A stretch of DNA of 64,000 nt from Psychrobacter immobilis (GTDB lineage Bacteria; Pseudomonadota; Gammaproteobacteria; Pseudomonadales; Moraxellaceae), in assembly GCA_904846265.1 (NCBI GenBank), contig CAJHAA010000003.1:124001-188000 (forward strand), given 5' to 3'. Below are positions 39,946-47,371 of the stretch, piece by piece. The first letter of the stretch is position 1. Every line of letters starts with the position of its first letter. The position numbers and the translations under genes were made by a program. Below the pieces are notes generated by a model, which saw only the letters and a program-made list of their open reading frames with translations, was not told where the DNA came from and searched no databases.

Positions 39946-39973
39946 TTGCATTCTCATGTTATATCGCTATAAT
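39946..39973 (+). promoter_or_regulatory. Promoter of first tRNA-Ser gene
   Basis: TTGCAT (39946-39951) and TATAAT (39968-39973) are spaced by 16 bp, with the -10 box 11 bp before the mature tRNA. The ATATCGC ahead of TATAAT is identical in the second copy. Confidence 0.75.
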
Positions 39974-39984
39974 AACGCACAAAT

Positions 39985-40075
39985 GGAGACGTGGCAGAGT
40001 GGTTGAATGCACCGGTCTTGAAAACCGACAAGGGTTTGTAGCCCTTCGAGAGTTCGAATCTCTCCGTCTCCTCCA
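39985..40075 (+). tRNA. tRNA-Ser (anticodon UGA), copy 1
   Basis: A 91-nt class II tRNA with acceptor stem GGAGACG / CGTCTCC, a long variable arm (GGGTTTGTAGCCC), the T loop TTCGAAT and an encoded CCA. The anticodon loop CTTGAAA gives UGA, reading UCA (serine) codons. The discriminator base before CCA is T, where most serine tRNAs have G. It is the first of two identical copies 174 bp apart. Confidence 0.95.
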
Positions 40076-40082
40076 AATTCGA

Positions 40083-40118
40083 AAGCCGCAATCATTATTA
40101 ATGATTGCGGCTTTTTTT
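40083..40118 (+). terminator. Terminator after first tRNA-Ser
   Basis: AAGCCGCAATCATT / AATGATTGCGGCTT stem with a T run. Its tail runs into the -35 box of the second tRNA promoter. Confidence 0.85.
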
Positions 40119-40119
40119 G

Positions 40120-40147
40120 TTGCATTTTTATTTTATATCGCTATAAT
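40120..40147 (+). promoter_or_regulatory. Promoter of second tRNA-Ser gene
   Basis: TTGCAT (40120-40125) and TATAAT (40142-40147) have the same 16-bp spacing as the first copy. The spacer ends in the same ATATCGC. Confidence 0.75.
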
Positions 40148-40158
40148 AGTCCACCAAT

Positions 40159-40249
40159 GGAGACGTGGCAGAGTGGTTGAATGCACCGGTCTTGAAAACC
40201 GACAAGGGTTTGTAGCCCTTCGAGAGTTCGAATCTCTCCGTCTCCTCCA
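40159..40249 (+). tRNA. tRNA-Ser (anticodon UGA), copy 2
   Basis: Identical over 91 nt to the copy at 39985. It has its own promoter and terminator, so the two are independent units rather than one transcript. Confidence 0.95.
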
Positions 40250-40255
40250 AATTCG

Positions 40256-40292
40256 AAAAAAGCCCCAATCAGTGATGATTGGGGCTTTTTTT
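40256..40292. terminator. Terminator after second tRNA-Ser, shared with converging gene
   Basis: AAAAAAGCCCCAATCA / TGATTGGGGCTTTTTT stem with a short loop. It also lies about 50 bp after the stop of the lipoprotein gene on the minus strand. Confidence 0.85.
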
Positions 40293-40340
40293 ATGCTGGA
40301 TATTTATCCTATTATTTTATAAATACTCTGCAGCGCTTTT

Positions 40341-41075
40341 TTATTTCATTAGCGACTCATCAAACTTAATTTCCTGCCCGTTCTCCAATATCAATGTGCC
40401 TTTGTTAATCTCGATGGTCAAGTCTTTGGTGTTTTTAATGGCACGCATAACGTTGATGTCTTCAATACTGCTCTCGATGATGATCTTTCCAGACTGCTCT
40501 GGTTTAATAGGCGGGTCAAACTGTGTTAGTGGTACGTTAAAGCTTTTGCCCTGCGTCAAGTTAGCATCTTGCATGGTCAGTGTGCCCTTAAAGCTTCGAA
40601 TGGCGACCTTGCCGTGATTAGAGAGCATAAACTGTAGTTTTACTTGATTTAAGCTGTCACTATCGCTTGTTTTGACTGGTAGTAGAGCGACAGGGTAGTT
40701 CTGCGCATTGGCACTATAAGCTGGCTGGCTGCTGACGATGGGGCTTTTTTTACCTGTTGGATTGTTTGGATGTAGTCGTTCGTATTCACGCTGTTGCACA
40801 AGGGCTTGCTTGATAGTGGTACGCGGCATCGCCCCCGACTCATAGGCACCGCTGAGTTTCATTCGCAACATGTAGCGGCTGAGTAATTGCTGCTCAGATT
40901 CAGGTAACTGCTCAAAAGTGGTGCCGAGTTTTTTCTGCCACTGGTCAGAGTTGGTCGGTATGGTTTTTTTGGTTGGGTCCGCGGTTGGCTGTGAGCAACC
41001 AGAAACGATTGGTAGTATCGCTAAGGCAATCGTCAATAACAAAGCTTTATTCAAGCGTTGATGTAAACTCGCCAT
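40341..41075 (-). CDS. Lipoprotein of unknown function
   Basis: 244 residues. The signal peptide KALLLTIALAILPIVSGC ends in a lipobox (VSGC, Cys at 27), so the mature protein is membrane-anchored. The middle is polar and helical (ESEQQLLSRYMLRMKLSGA). The C-terminal half (~140-244) reads as beta-sandwich-like strands (VKLQFMLSNHGKVAIRSFKGTLTM, TKDLTIEINKGTLILENG), similar in rhythm to small immunoglobulin-like folds. I do not recognise the family. A good AGGAGG lies 5-10 bp upstream of the start. Confidence 0.75.
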   Translation of the reverse strand: MASLHQRLNKALLLTIALAILPIVSGCSQPTADPTKKTIPTNSDQWQKKLGTTFEQLPESEQQLLSRYMLRMKLSGAYESGAMPRTTIKQALVQQREYERLHPNNPTGKKSPIVSSQPAYSANAQNYPVALLPVKTSDSDSLNQVKLQFMLSNHGKVAIRSFKGTLTMQDANLTQGKSFNVPLTQFDPPIKPEQSGKIIIESSIEDINVMRAIKNTKDLTIEINKGTLILENGQEIKFDESLMK

Positions 41076-41391
41076 CGTACACCTCCTTAAAAATCTTTAT
41101 GGATAATAAAGAATGACAACAAAATAATGAGCGTTTTCTTAATATACCTCGTTTGATGAGAGGTTGTGTTTAATTATCGCTAAATGCTGTATCGCAAGCA
41201 AAATAGGCATATTTTTGTTATATGAAAGCAAAAAGGGGCAGGAGACGTACTATTTATAATAATTTCTGACAAGCAATCATGATCGGTATTTTTATTCACA
41301 ATAGATATTTTTATTACGCCCACAAAAAAAGACTGAGTGCCGTTAAGCAAACTCAGTCTTTTTTATTAACAGCTAACGACTGTTTGAATAG
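41076..41391. other. Intergenic region with terminator for the RHH gene
   Basis: 316 bp. It holds the lipoprotein gene promoter and, near the right end, the terminator at 41324-41365. Nothing else is evident. Confidence 0.4.
41324..41365 (-). terminator. Terminator after ribbon-helix-helix gene
   Basis: AAAAAAGACTGAGT / ACTCAGTCTTTTTT stem with a 12-nt loop, 27 bp after the stop of the minus-strand gene. Confidence 0.8.
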
Positions 41392-41733
41392 TTAGTCATG
41401 AGCTTGGTCATTTTCTTGCAGCTCAGATAGTGAGTGAGTAATATTATTATTGTGGGTCACCACAATAGCCTCATCAATAATACGCTGGCTGACCCCGCGT
41501 TTACGCAGGCTTTCGATGAACACCTCATCATGGGCTAGGGTGTAGTCTTGATGATCGCGGTCAAGTCCTTGGCGAATATATAAACGAATAAGCCCTTGGA
41601 TGCGTTTAAACCCCAACTCTTTTGAAGTGGCTTCTAATAGCGAAATCATCTCTTCAGACAAACGAATACTGATCGGGCGCATGATTTTTTGCGGATGATC
41701 AGAAAACTTATTTTTCACACGTACAGGTATCAT
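41392..41733 (-). CDS. Ribbon-helix-helix DNA-binding protein
   Basis: 113 residues. The segment RPISIRLSEEMISLLEATSKELGFKR (~19-44) fits the ribbon-helix-helix pattern of a beta strand followed by two helices, seen in CopG/Arc-type repressors. The C-terminal half is polar and helical. There is no toxin-like partner next to it, so it is probably a stand-alone regulator. Its targets are unknown. Its own start lies near MITE copy B. Confidence 0.65.
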   Translation of the reverse strand: MIPVRVKNKFSDHPQKIMRPISIRLSEEMISLLEATSKELGFKRIQGLIRLYIRQGLDRDHQDYTLAHDEVFIESLRKRGVSQRIIDEAIVVTHNNNITHSLSELQENDQAHD

Positions 41734-41853
41734 AATAAACCATTATTTTTAGTGAGTAGGAGTAAAGCACTCAGACAAAAACTAACCCAATCAAAACTAT
41801 CCTTACCATACAACAAAAACGCCTAAAAGAACACCGTAGCATGCCAATCGCAC

Positions 41854-42027
41854 TAGGGTGTGTCCTCAATTCAATCGATTAACCTCTAAATGGGCTAAAA
41901 ATGGCTAAATCTTGCCAAACGTTGTCAAATAGCTTATCAGTATCTCGATATTATTTGTGCTACTGTCCTTGTTTGACGGCAATTTATCTCATTTTTGTCA
42001 CCACTTTTAAAATGAGGACACGCCCTA
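41854..42027. mobile_element. 174-bp MITE-like element, copy B
   Basis: Same length and order as copy A at 17164. The left end reads TAGGGTGTGTCCTCA (one change), the right end TGAGGACACGCCCTA. TA is at both outer edges. About 87% identical to copy A by hand comparison, without gaps. Confidence 0.85.
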
Positions 42028-42064
42028 AGATTGCGGCTATCCTCTTAATTGAAAACGGCAACCA

Positions 42065-42100
42065 TAAAAAAACCTTCATCAAATAATGATGAAGGTTTTT
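42065..42100 (-). terminator. Terminator after tRNA-Asn
   Basis: AACCTTCATCA / TGATGAAGGTT stem flanked by A and T runs, directly after the tRNA on the minus strand. Confidence 0.85.
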
Positions 42101-42106
42101 AGTATA

Positions 42107-42182
42107 TGGCTCTCCAACCTGGGCTCGAACCAGGGACACACGGATTAACAGTCCGTTGCTCTACCAACTGAGCTATTGGAGA
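42107..42182 (-). tRNA. tRNA-Asn (anticodon GUU)
   Basis: A 76-nt class I tRNA on the minus strand with acceptor TCTCCAA / TTGGAGA, discriminator G and an encoded CCA. The anticodon loop CTGTTAA gives GUU for asparagine. D loop AGTTGGTA and T loop TTCGAGC are standard. A terminator follows, and MITE sequences lie on both sides. Confidence 0.95.
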
Positions 42183-42680
42183 ATAAGTTGGTATAACGAT
42201 AAGTTAGATAAGCGCTATTGCTTGTCTTGTTTGCGTTATGTGGGGCACATTTTAGCCAAGTTGTTATAGGCTGTCAACCTTATTATGCCATTAATTATAA
42301 ATATTGTTGTTATCTGTCAAAAATAACCAGTAATCCCTTATAAAGCGGGCTGTTTTGGCAAATTTTGACCGCTAAAATATTATTTTTTGACTAGGGCGTG
42401 TCTTCAATTCAATCGATAAATCTCTAAACGGGCTAAAGAATGAGCTAAAAGTGGTCAAAACCCTTATTTATGTAGGTTGGATATAAAATCTAGCGCTAAT
42501 TTGATTAGACAAGTCGGCTATCTTTTTGAATAGTAAAACAATCTGTACCTCCCTCGAAACAAAAAAGTCATAAACAGTCCTTCACATTGCTAGAATATTT
42601 CTATAGAATACCGACCGTATGGTTTCTTTAATGTATATACATTATTAATATGTGATCAACTTGAAACAGGTTACCTAATT
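42183..42680. other. Intergenic region upstream of tRNA-Asn and the SMR gene
   Basis: About 500 bp with the tRNA-Asn promoter, a left-end MITE fragment (42392-42455) and the promoter of the SMR gene. No ORF of note. Confidence 0.5.
42392..42455 (+). mobile_element. Left-end fragment of the MITE family
   Basis: Begins TAGGGCGTGTCTTCA and follows the left part of copies A and B for about 60 bp, with small changes and short insertions. No right end is found downstream, so it is a truncated relic. Confidence 0.7.
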
Positions 42681-43025
42681 ATGAGTCCCACCACTATTGC
42701 TTACGGTTATCTAGCCATCGCCATCATTTGCGAAGTGGTTGGCACGACCTTTTTAGTCAAGTCAGAGCAGTTTACGCGTTTGGTGCCGACCCTGATTATG
42801 GGTGTGCTTTATGCCATCTCATTTTACTTATTGACACAAACCATCAAAACCATACCGCTTGGTATTGCTTATGCACTGTGGGGCGGATTGGGGATTGTGC
42901 TGACATCGCTCGTAGGCTTGATGTTTTTTAAGCAAAGTCTTGATACAGCAGCTGTGGTTGGTATCGCTATGATTGTGGGCGGTGTCGTGGTGATGAACTT
43001 ATTCTCTAATTCTGTGGTGCACTGA
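42681..43025 (+). CDS. SMR-family multidrug/cation efflux protein
   Basis: 114 residues in four membrane helices, the size of EmrE/QacE. The essential membrane Glu is E18 in AIICEVVGTTFL. The ALWGGLGIVLTSLVGLMFFKQ segment of the third and fourth helices is typical. SMR pumps export quaternary cations by proton exchange, and some also move betaine or choline. It abuts a TetR regulator (1-bp gap) and stands next to the bet genes, so it may deal with quaternary ammonium compounds here. Confidence 0.9.
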   Translation: MSPTTIAYGYLAIAIICEVVGTTFLVKSEQFTRLVPTLIMGVLYAISFYLLTQTIKTIPLGIAYALWGGLGIVLTSLVGLMFFKQSLDTAAVVGIAMIVGGVVVMNLFSNSVVH

Positions 43026-43026
43026 T

Positions 43027-43599
43027 ATGGAAATGGAAAACGCTTACAAACGTAAAAAACAGCCCGAAGTTGTCCGTCGTGCGCTACTCGATCAGGCAGC
43101 GCGAATCACGTTAGAGCAGGGCTTATCAAAAGTGACCTTTCAGGCGGTCGCTGATGCGGTCGGGGTGACCAAAGGCGGGGTGATGCATCATTTCACCACT
43201 AAAAATGCACTCATCCTTGAAGTGTTTCATGATGCGATGGCGAGGTTTGAGGCAGAAGTTAATCAAGCCATGGCAGAAGACCCTGTGCGTTATGGCTCTT
43301 TTACTCGTGCCTATATCAATGCCACGATTAGCTTAGGCGAAAAAGGGCAGGAAGAGCTCGATAGTCAAGCAACCTTATATGCATTGATGCTAGGCGATAG
43401 CGAGTTACGTGAGTTGTGGGCCAAGTGGGCAAATGCACAATTAAAGAAATATCAAGCAACCGACAATACCGAAACATTATGTATGGTGCGTCTGGTGGCT
43501 GATGGTATTTGGCTCTCTGATTTTTCGGGGATTAATATCTCAGATAAAACCTCTATTCATAAGCGTTTGATAAAAATGACGCAACCTGATAATGAATAA
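43027..43599 (+). CDS. TetR-family transcriptional regulator
   Basis: 190 residues. The N-terminal helix-turn-helix (~15-60) shows ITLEQGLSKVTFQAVADAVGVTKGGVMHHFTTKN, a clear TetR signature. The C-terminal ligand domain resembles AcrR-type regulators of small pumps and does not look like BetI of E. coli. Its start is one base after the SMR stop, so the two are co-transcribed; it probably represses the SMR gene and perhaps the bet genes. Starts at 43027 and 43033 are both possible. Confidence 0.88.
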   Translation: MEMENAYKRKKQPEVVRRALLDQAARITLEQGLSKVTFQAVADAVGVTKGGVMHHFTTKNALILEVFHDAMARFEAEVNQAMAEDPVRYGSFTRAYINATISLGEKGQEELDSQATLYALMLGDSELRELWAKWANAQLKKYQATDNTETLCMVRLVADGIWLSDFSGINISDKTSIHKRLIKMTQPDNE

Positions 43600-43770
43600 A
43601 ACACTGTTCTTAAATGATTGATCAAATAAGCTTTTTTATTAAAAAAGCATTGAAAGACAGGCTTGTAGCAATAGGCTATATAAATTTATTTTAAACATTT
43701 AACCCATGACGACATTATTTAGCATTAGCTTGTTTATAAGGCTTTTGCCAGTCGTTAATAGGAGCACCGC

Positions 43771-45285
43771 ATGACAGATTCAAAAACAGACCTCAACAAC
43801 TTAACAGACATCATCGATTTAAAACAAATACAAACTGCTTATATTAATGGTCGTTACTTAGCAATCGACGAATCGCTTGCTACTTTTGAAGACATCAATC
43901 CAGCCACGGGTGAAGTGTTAACTACCGTTCAGCAAACGACCAGTGAACAGATTAATGAAGCGGTAAAAGCGGCACAAAAAGGTCAAAAAGTTTGGGCGGC
44001 GATGACGGCGGTTGAGCGCAGTCGTATTTTGCTAAAGGCGGTTGCACTATTACGTGAGCGCAACGATGTACTTGCATTGCTTGAAACCAAAGACACGGGC
44101 AAAGCACTCTCTGAAACCAAGTATGTCGATATCGTGACTGGTGCTGATGTCGTTGAGTATTATGCAGGGCTTGCGCCGATGATTGAAGGTCGTCAGATTC
44201 CATTGCGTGATACTAGCTTTGTCTATACTCGCCGCGAGCCACTTGGCGTCGTCGCAGGTATCGGTGCGTGGAACTATCCTATTCAAATCGCGATGTGGAA
44301 AGCAGCACCAGCGTTAGCCGCTGGGAATGCGATGATTTTTAAACCTTCTGAAGTCACGCCTCTAACGGCACTAAAACTGGCAGAAATATTGACAGAAGCA
44401 GGTCTGCCAGATGGCGTATTCAACGTCGTGCAAGGGGATTATAAAGTCGGCGAAGCATTAACCCAGCATCCTGATATCGCTAAAGTCTCGTTTACTGGCG
44501 GTGTACCCACTGGTAAAAAAGTGATGGCAAGTGCCGCATCTTCGTCGCTTAAAGACGTAACCTTGGAGCTTGGCGGTAAGTCGCCCTTGATTATATTTGA
44601 TGATGCGGACATCGATACCGCTGCTGATATCGCGATGATGGCGAATTTCTATAGCAGTGGTCAAGTCTGTACCAATGGCACGCGCGTGTTTATCCCTAAA
44701 GCACTGCAAGCCAAGTTTGAAGAAGCCATATTATTGCGTGTCGAGCGTATTAAATTGGGCGATCCGATGGATGAGAGTATTAATATGGGTCCATTGGTCA
44801 GCTTCCCACATATGGAAAGAGTGCTTGGCTATATCGAGCAAGGAAAAGCGAGTGGTGCTCGTCTGCTAACAGGCGGCGACCGTGTTACGACTGAAGGGCT
44901 TGCAAATGGCGCCTTTGTCGCACCAACTGTATTTACCGATTGTAGCGACGATATGACTATCGTACGCGAAGAAATCTTTGGTCCAGTGATGTCGATATTG
45001 ACTTATGAGACTGAAGAAGAAGTGATTCGCCGCGCCAATGATACCGAGTATGGTTTGGCTGCAGGAGTCGTGACCACTGATTTGACTCGCGCTCATCGCG
45101 TGATTGCACAGATTGAAGCGGGCATTTGCTGGTTAAATACGTGGGGCGAGTCGGCTGCACAAATGCCAGTGGGCGGTTATAAGCACTCAGGTATTGGCCG
45201 TGAGAATGGTATTGAAGCCCTTGAGCATTATACGCAGACCAAGTCTATCCAAGTAGAGCTTGGTAAGTTTGAATCGGTATTCTAA
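43771..45285 (+). CDS. betB: Betaine-aldehyde dehydrogenase
   Basis: 504 residues. Oxidises betaine aldehyde to glycine betaine with NAD(P). The [18 protein letters not shown] motif, the general base Glu in [14 protein letters not shown] and the catalytic Cys in [13 protein letters not shown] are diagnostic of BetB. The C-terminal [19 protein letters not shown] is standard. AGGAGC precedes the ATG. It is followed by betA and betT, which supports the substrate. Confidence 0.95.
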   Translation: MTDSKTDLNNLTDIIDLKQIQTAYINGRYLAIDESLATFEDINPATGEVLTTVQQTTSEQINEAVKAAQKGQKVWAAMTAVERSRILLKAVALLRERNDVLALLETKDTGKALSETKYVDIVTGADVVEYYAGLAPMIEGRQIPLRDTSFVYTRREPLGVVAGIGAWNYPIQIAMWKAAPALAAGNAMIFKPSEVTPLTALKLAEILTEAGLPDGVFNVVQGDYKVGEALTQHPDIAKVSFTGGVPTGKKVMASAASSSLKDVTLELGGKSPLIIFDDADIDTAADIAMMANFYSSGQVCTNGTRVFIPKALQAKFEEAILLRVERIKLGDPMDESINMGPLVSFPHMERVLGYIEQGKASGARLLTGGDRVTTEGLANGAFVAPTVFTDCSDDMTIVREEIFGPVMSILTYETEEEVIRRANDTEYGLAAGVVTTDLTRAHRVIAQIEAGICWLNTWGESAAQMPVGGYKHSGIGRENGIEALEHYTQTKSIQVELGKFESVF

Positions 45286-45403
45286 GCAGTTGTATGGTTA
45301 AAATTTTTAAAAAAGTAAGGTTGGCGTGTTAGGACTAATTTGTCCTTTTGGCACCGCCTTACTGATATGAAATGATGGATTTTTTAATATTATGGAGCGT
45401 TTT

Positions 45404-47104
45404 ATGACATCAACCACACCTGAATATGACTACATCATCGTCGGCGCAGGCTCAGCAGGCAATGTGCTGGCCACCCGTTTGACCGAAGATGCCAACATTA
45501 AGGTGTTGCTGTTAGAGGCGGGTCGTCCAGACCATCGCTTAGACTTTCGCACGCAGATGCCAGCAGCGCTCGCTATACCGTTGCAGGGCACGACTTATAA
45601 CTGGGGTTATAAAACCGATCCTGAGCCGTATATGAACAACCGAGTCATGGACTGCGGTCGCGGTAAAGGGTTAGGTGGCTCGTCTCTGATTAATGGGATG
45701 TGTTATATCCGTGGTAATGCCTTGGATTTTGACGATTGGGCGAAAATCAAAGGTTTAGAAGATTGGACCTATTTGGACTGCTTGCCGTATTTCAAAAAGT
45801 TAGAAAATCGCGATGCTGGTGAAAATGACTATCATGGCGTCGGTGGTCCCGTCGAGATGACCACTTCAAAGCCAGGAGTCAATCCGCTGTTCCAAGCGAT
45901 GATCGAAGCAGGCGTGCAAGCAGGCTATCCAAGCACGGATGATTTAAACGGCTATCAACAAGAAGGCTTTGGGCCGATGGATCGTTTTGTCACGCCTAAT
46001 GGTCGCCGCGCTTCGACCGCTCGCGGTTATCTCGACCGCGCCAAACCGCGTAGCAATATCACCATTTTAACGGGTGCATTGACTGACGTGATTTTGTTCG
46101 ATGGCAAGCGCGCTGTCGGCGTTAAAGTCGCGCATCAAGGTCAAACCAAGAATTTCTACGCGTCTCGTGAAGTGATTGTCTCCTCTGGTGCGATTGCATC
46201 ACCGCAATTATTGCAGCGCTCTGGTATTGGTCCTGGTCAATGGCTCAAAGATTTGGGTGTCAATGAGATTTTAGATTTACCGGGTGTTGGTAATAATCTA
46301 CAAGACCATTTAGAGCTGTATATGCAGTACGAATGTAAGCTGCCAGTGTCAATTGCGCCTGCCAATAAATGGTGGAATAAGCCAGCCATCGGTGCCGAGT
46401 GGTTGTTCAATGGCACAGGGCTGGGCGCGTCAAATCAGTTCGAAGGTGGCGGCTTCATTCGTACCGATGAGAAATTTACCCATCCTAATATCCAGTACCA
46501 CTTCTTGCCATTAGCAGTGCGCTACGATGGTCGTAGTGCAGTGAAGTCGCACAGTTTTCAAGCGCATGTAGGCTCATTACGCTCGCCAAGTCGTGGTCGC
46601 GTCAAGCTGACCTCAAAAGATCCAAGCGCGCATCCGAGTATCTTGTTTAACTATATGTCTCACGACCAAGACTGGCACGAGTTCCGTGCGGCAATGCGTA
46701 TCACCCGTGAAATTATGCATCAGCCAGCGCTCGATCCTTATCGTGGTCGCGCCATTGCGCCAACCGATGACTTGGTGACCGATGCGCAGCTAGACGAATA
46801 TGTTCGTAATCATAGCGAAACGGCTTATCATCCGTCGTGTACTTGTGCGATGGGTGAAGGTAATGATTCGGTGGTCAATGGCGAAGGGCTCGTACATGGT
46901 ATCGATGGCTTGCGCGTCGTTGATGCGTCGATTATGCCAAATATCATCAGTGGCAATTTAAACGCCACCACCATTATGCTGGCAGAAAAAATCGTCGATA
47001 AGATGCGTGGTAAGCAGTTGCCACGCTCGACGGTAGACTATTACGTTGCCAATGGTGCACCGCTTAGAACTGAGCCGATGCGCGCTTACCGCTCTACTGT
47101 ATAA
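45404..47104 (+). CDS. betA: Choline dehydrogenase
   Basis: About 566 residues. FAD enzyme that oxidises choline to betaine aldehyde at the membrane. The FAD motif is [19 protein letters not shown], the GMC signature [20 protein letters not shown], and the catalytic region [16 protein letters not shown] choose the ATG at 45404 because the GGAG at 45395-45398 sits upstream with suitable spacing; an ATG at 45392 overlaps that site. It follows betB by about 120 bp. A hairpin terminator lies ~60 bp after the stop. Confidence 0.95.
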   Translation: MTSTTPEYDYIIVGAGSAGNVLATRLTEDANIKVLLLEAGRPDHRLDFRTQMPAALAIPLQGTTYNWGYKTDPEPYMNNRVMDCGRGKGLGGSSLINGMCYIRGNALDFDDWAKIKGLEDWTYLDCLPYFKKLENRDAGENDYHGVGGPVEMTTSKPGVNPLFQAMIEAGVQAGYPSTDDLNGYQQEGFGPMDRFVTPNGRRASTARGYLDRAKPRSNITILTGALTDVILFDGKRAVGVKVAHQGQTKNFYASREVIVSSGAIASPQLLQRSGIGPGQWLKDLGVNEILDLPGVGNNLQDHLELYMQYECKLPVSIAPANKWWNKPAIGAEWLFNGTGLGASNQFEGGGFIRTDEKFTHPNIQYHFLPLAVRYDGRSAVKSHSFQAHVGSLRSPSRGRVKLTSKDPSAHPSILFNYMSHDQDWHEFRAAMRITREIMHQPALDPYRGRAIAPTDDLVTDAQLDEYVRNHSETAYHPSCTCAMGEGNDSVVNGEGLVHGIDGLRVVDASIMPNIISGNLNATTIMLAEKIVDKMRGKQLPRSTVDYYVANGAPLRTEPMRAYRSTV

Positions 47105-47163
47105 AGAGCTATATGAGCTATATGAGCTATTAGGCAATGAAATATATAAGCAATTTCAATAAG

Positions 47164-47190
47164 AAGACCTTTCCACGCAAAGGTCTTTTT
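47164..47190 (+). terminator. Terminator after betA
   Basis: AGACCTTT / AAAGGTCT stem with a 6-nt loop and a T run. It separates betBA from betT, so betT probably has its own promoter. Confidence 0.8.
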
Positions 47191-47371
47191 CATCAGCGCT
47201 AACGTATTAAGTATTTTTAATACTGTTGTGGCTGCCTTTAATTGTCATTTAAATTTTTTATTTACATTGCAGTTTTCATTTATTGGTACTGCTTTGTGCG
47301 TCATACAGTCATCAAGTTATGACGGACAAATCAATATCAGACCCTGTTTAATTTACCTATTGAGGTCTTTT

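Larger units (their letters stand above)
41734..42106. other. MITE copy B plus flanks, no gene
   Basis: About 370 bp between the RHH gene and tRNA-Asn. It is mostly MITE copy B (41854-42027) and the tRNA terminator (42065-42100). A 61-codon ORF here lies inside the MITE and is not a gene. Confidence 0.6.

Noticed and set aside
39942-40322. A 126-codon ORF across both tRNA-Ser genes
   Set aside because: It is the translation of the two tRNA genes; the repeated peptide GRVVECTGLENRQG is a well-known artefact of serine tRNA sequence.
41392-41733. Toxin-antitoxin module based on the ribbon-helix-helix protein
   Set aside because: No toxin-like ORF lies within 300 bp on either side in the same direction.
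43027-43599. betI assignment for the TetR gene
   Set aside because: The DNA-binding domain and the C-terminal domain do not resemble BetI as I know it, and the gene is coupled to the SMR gene rather than to betB.
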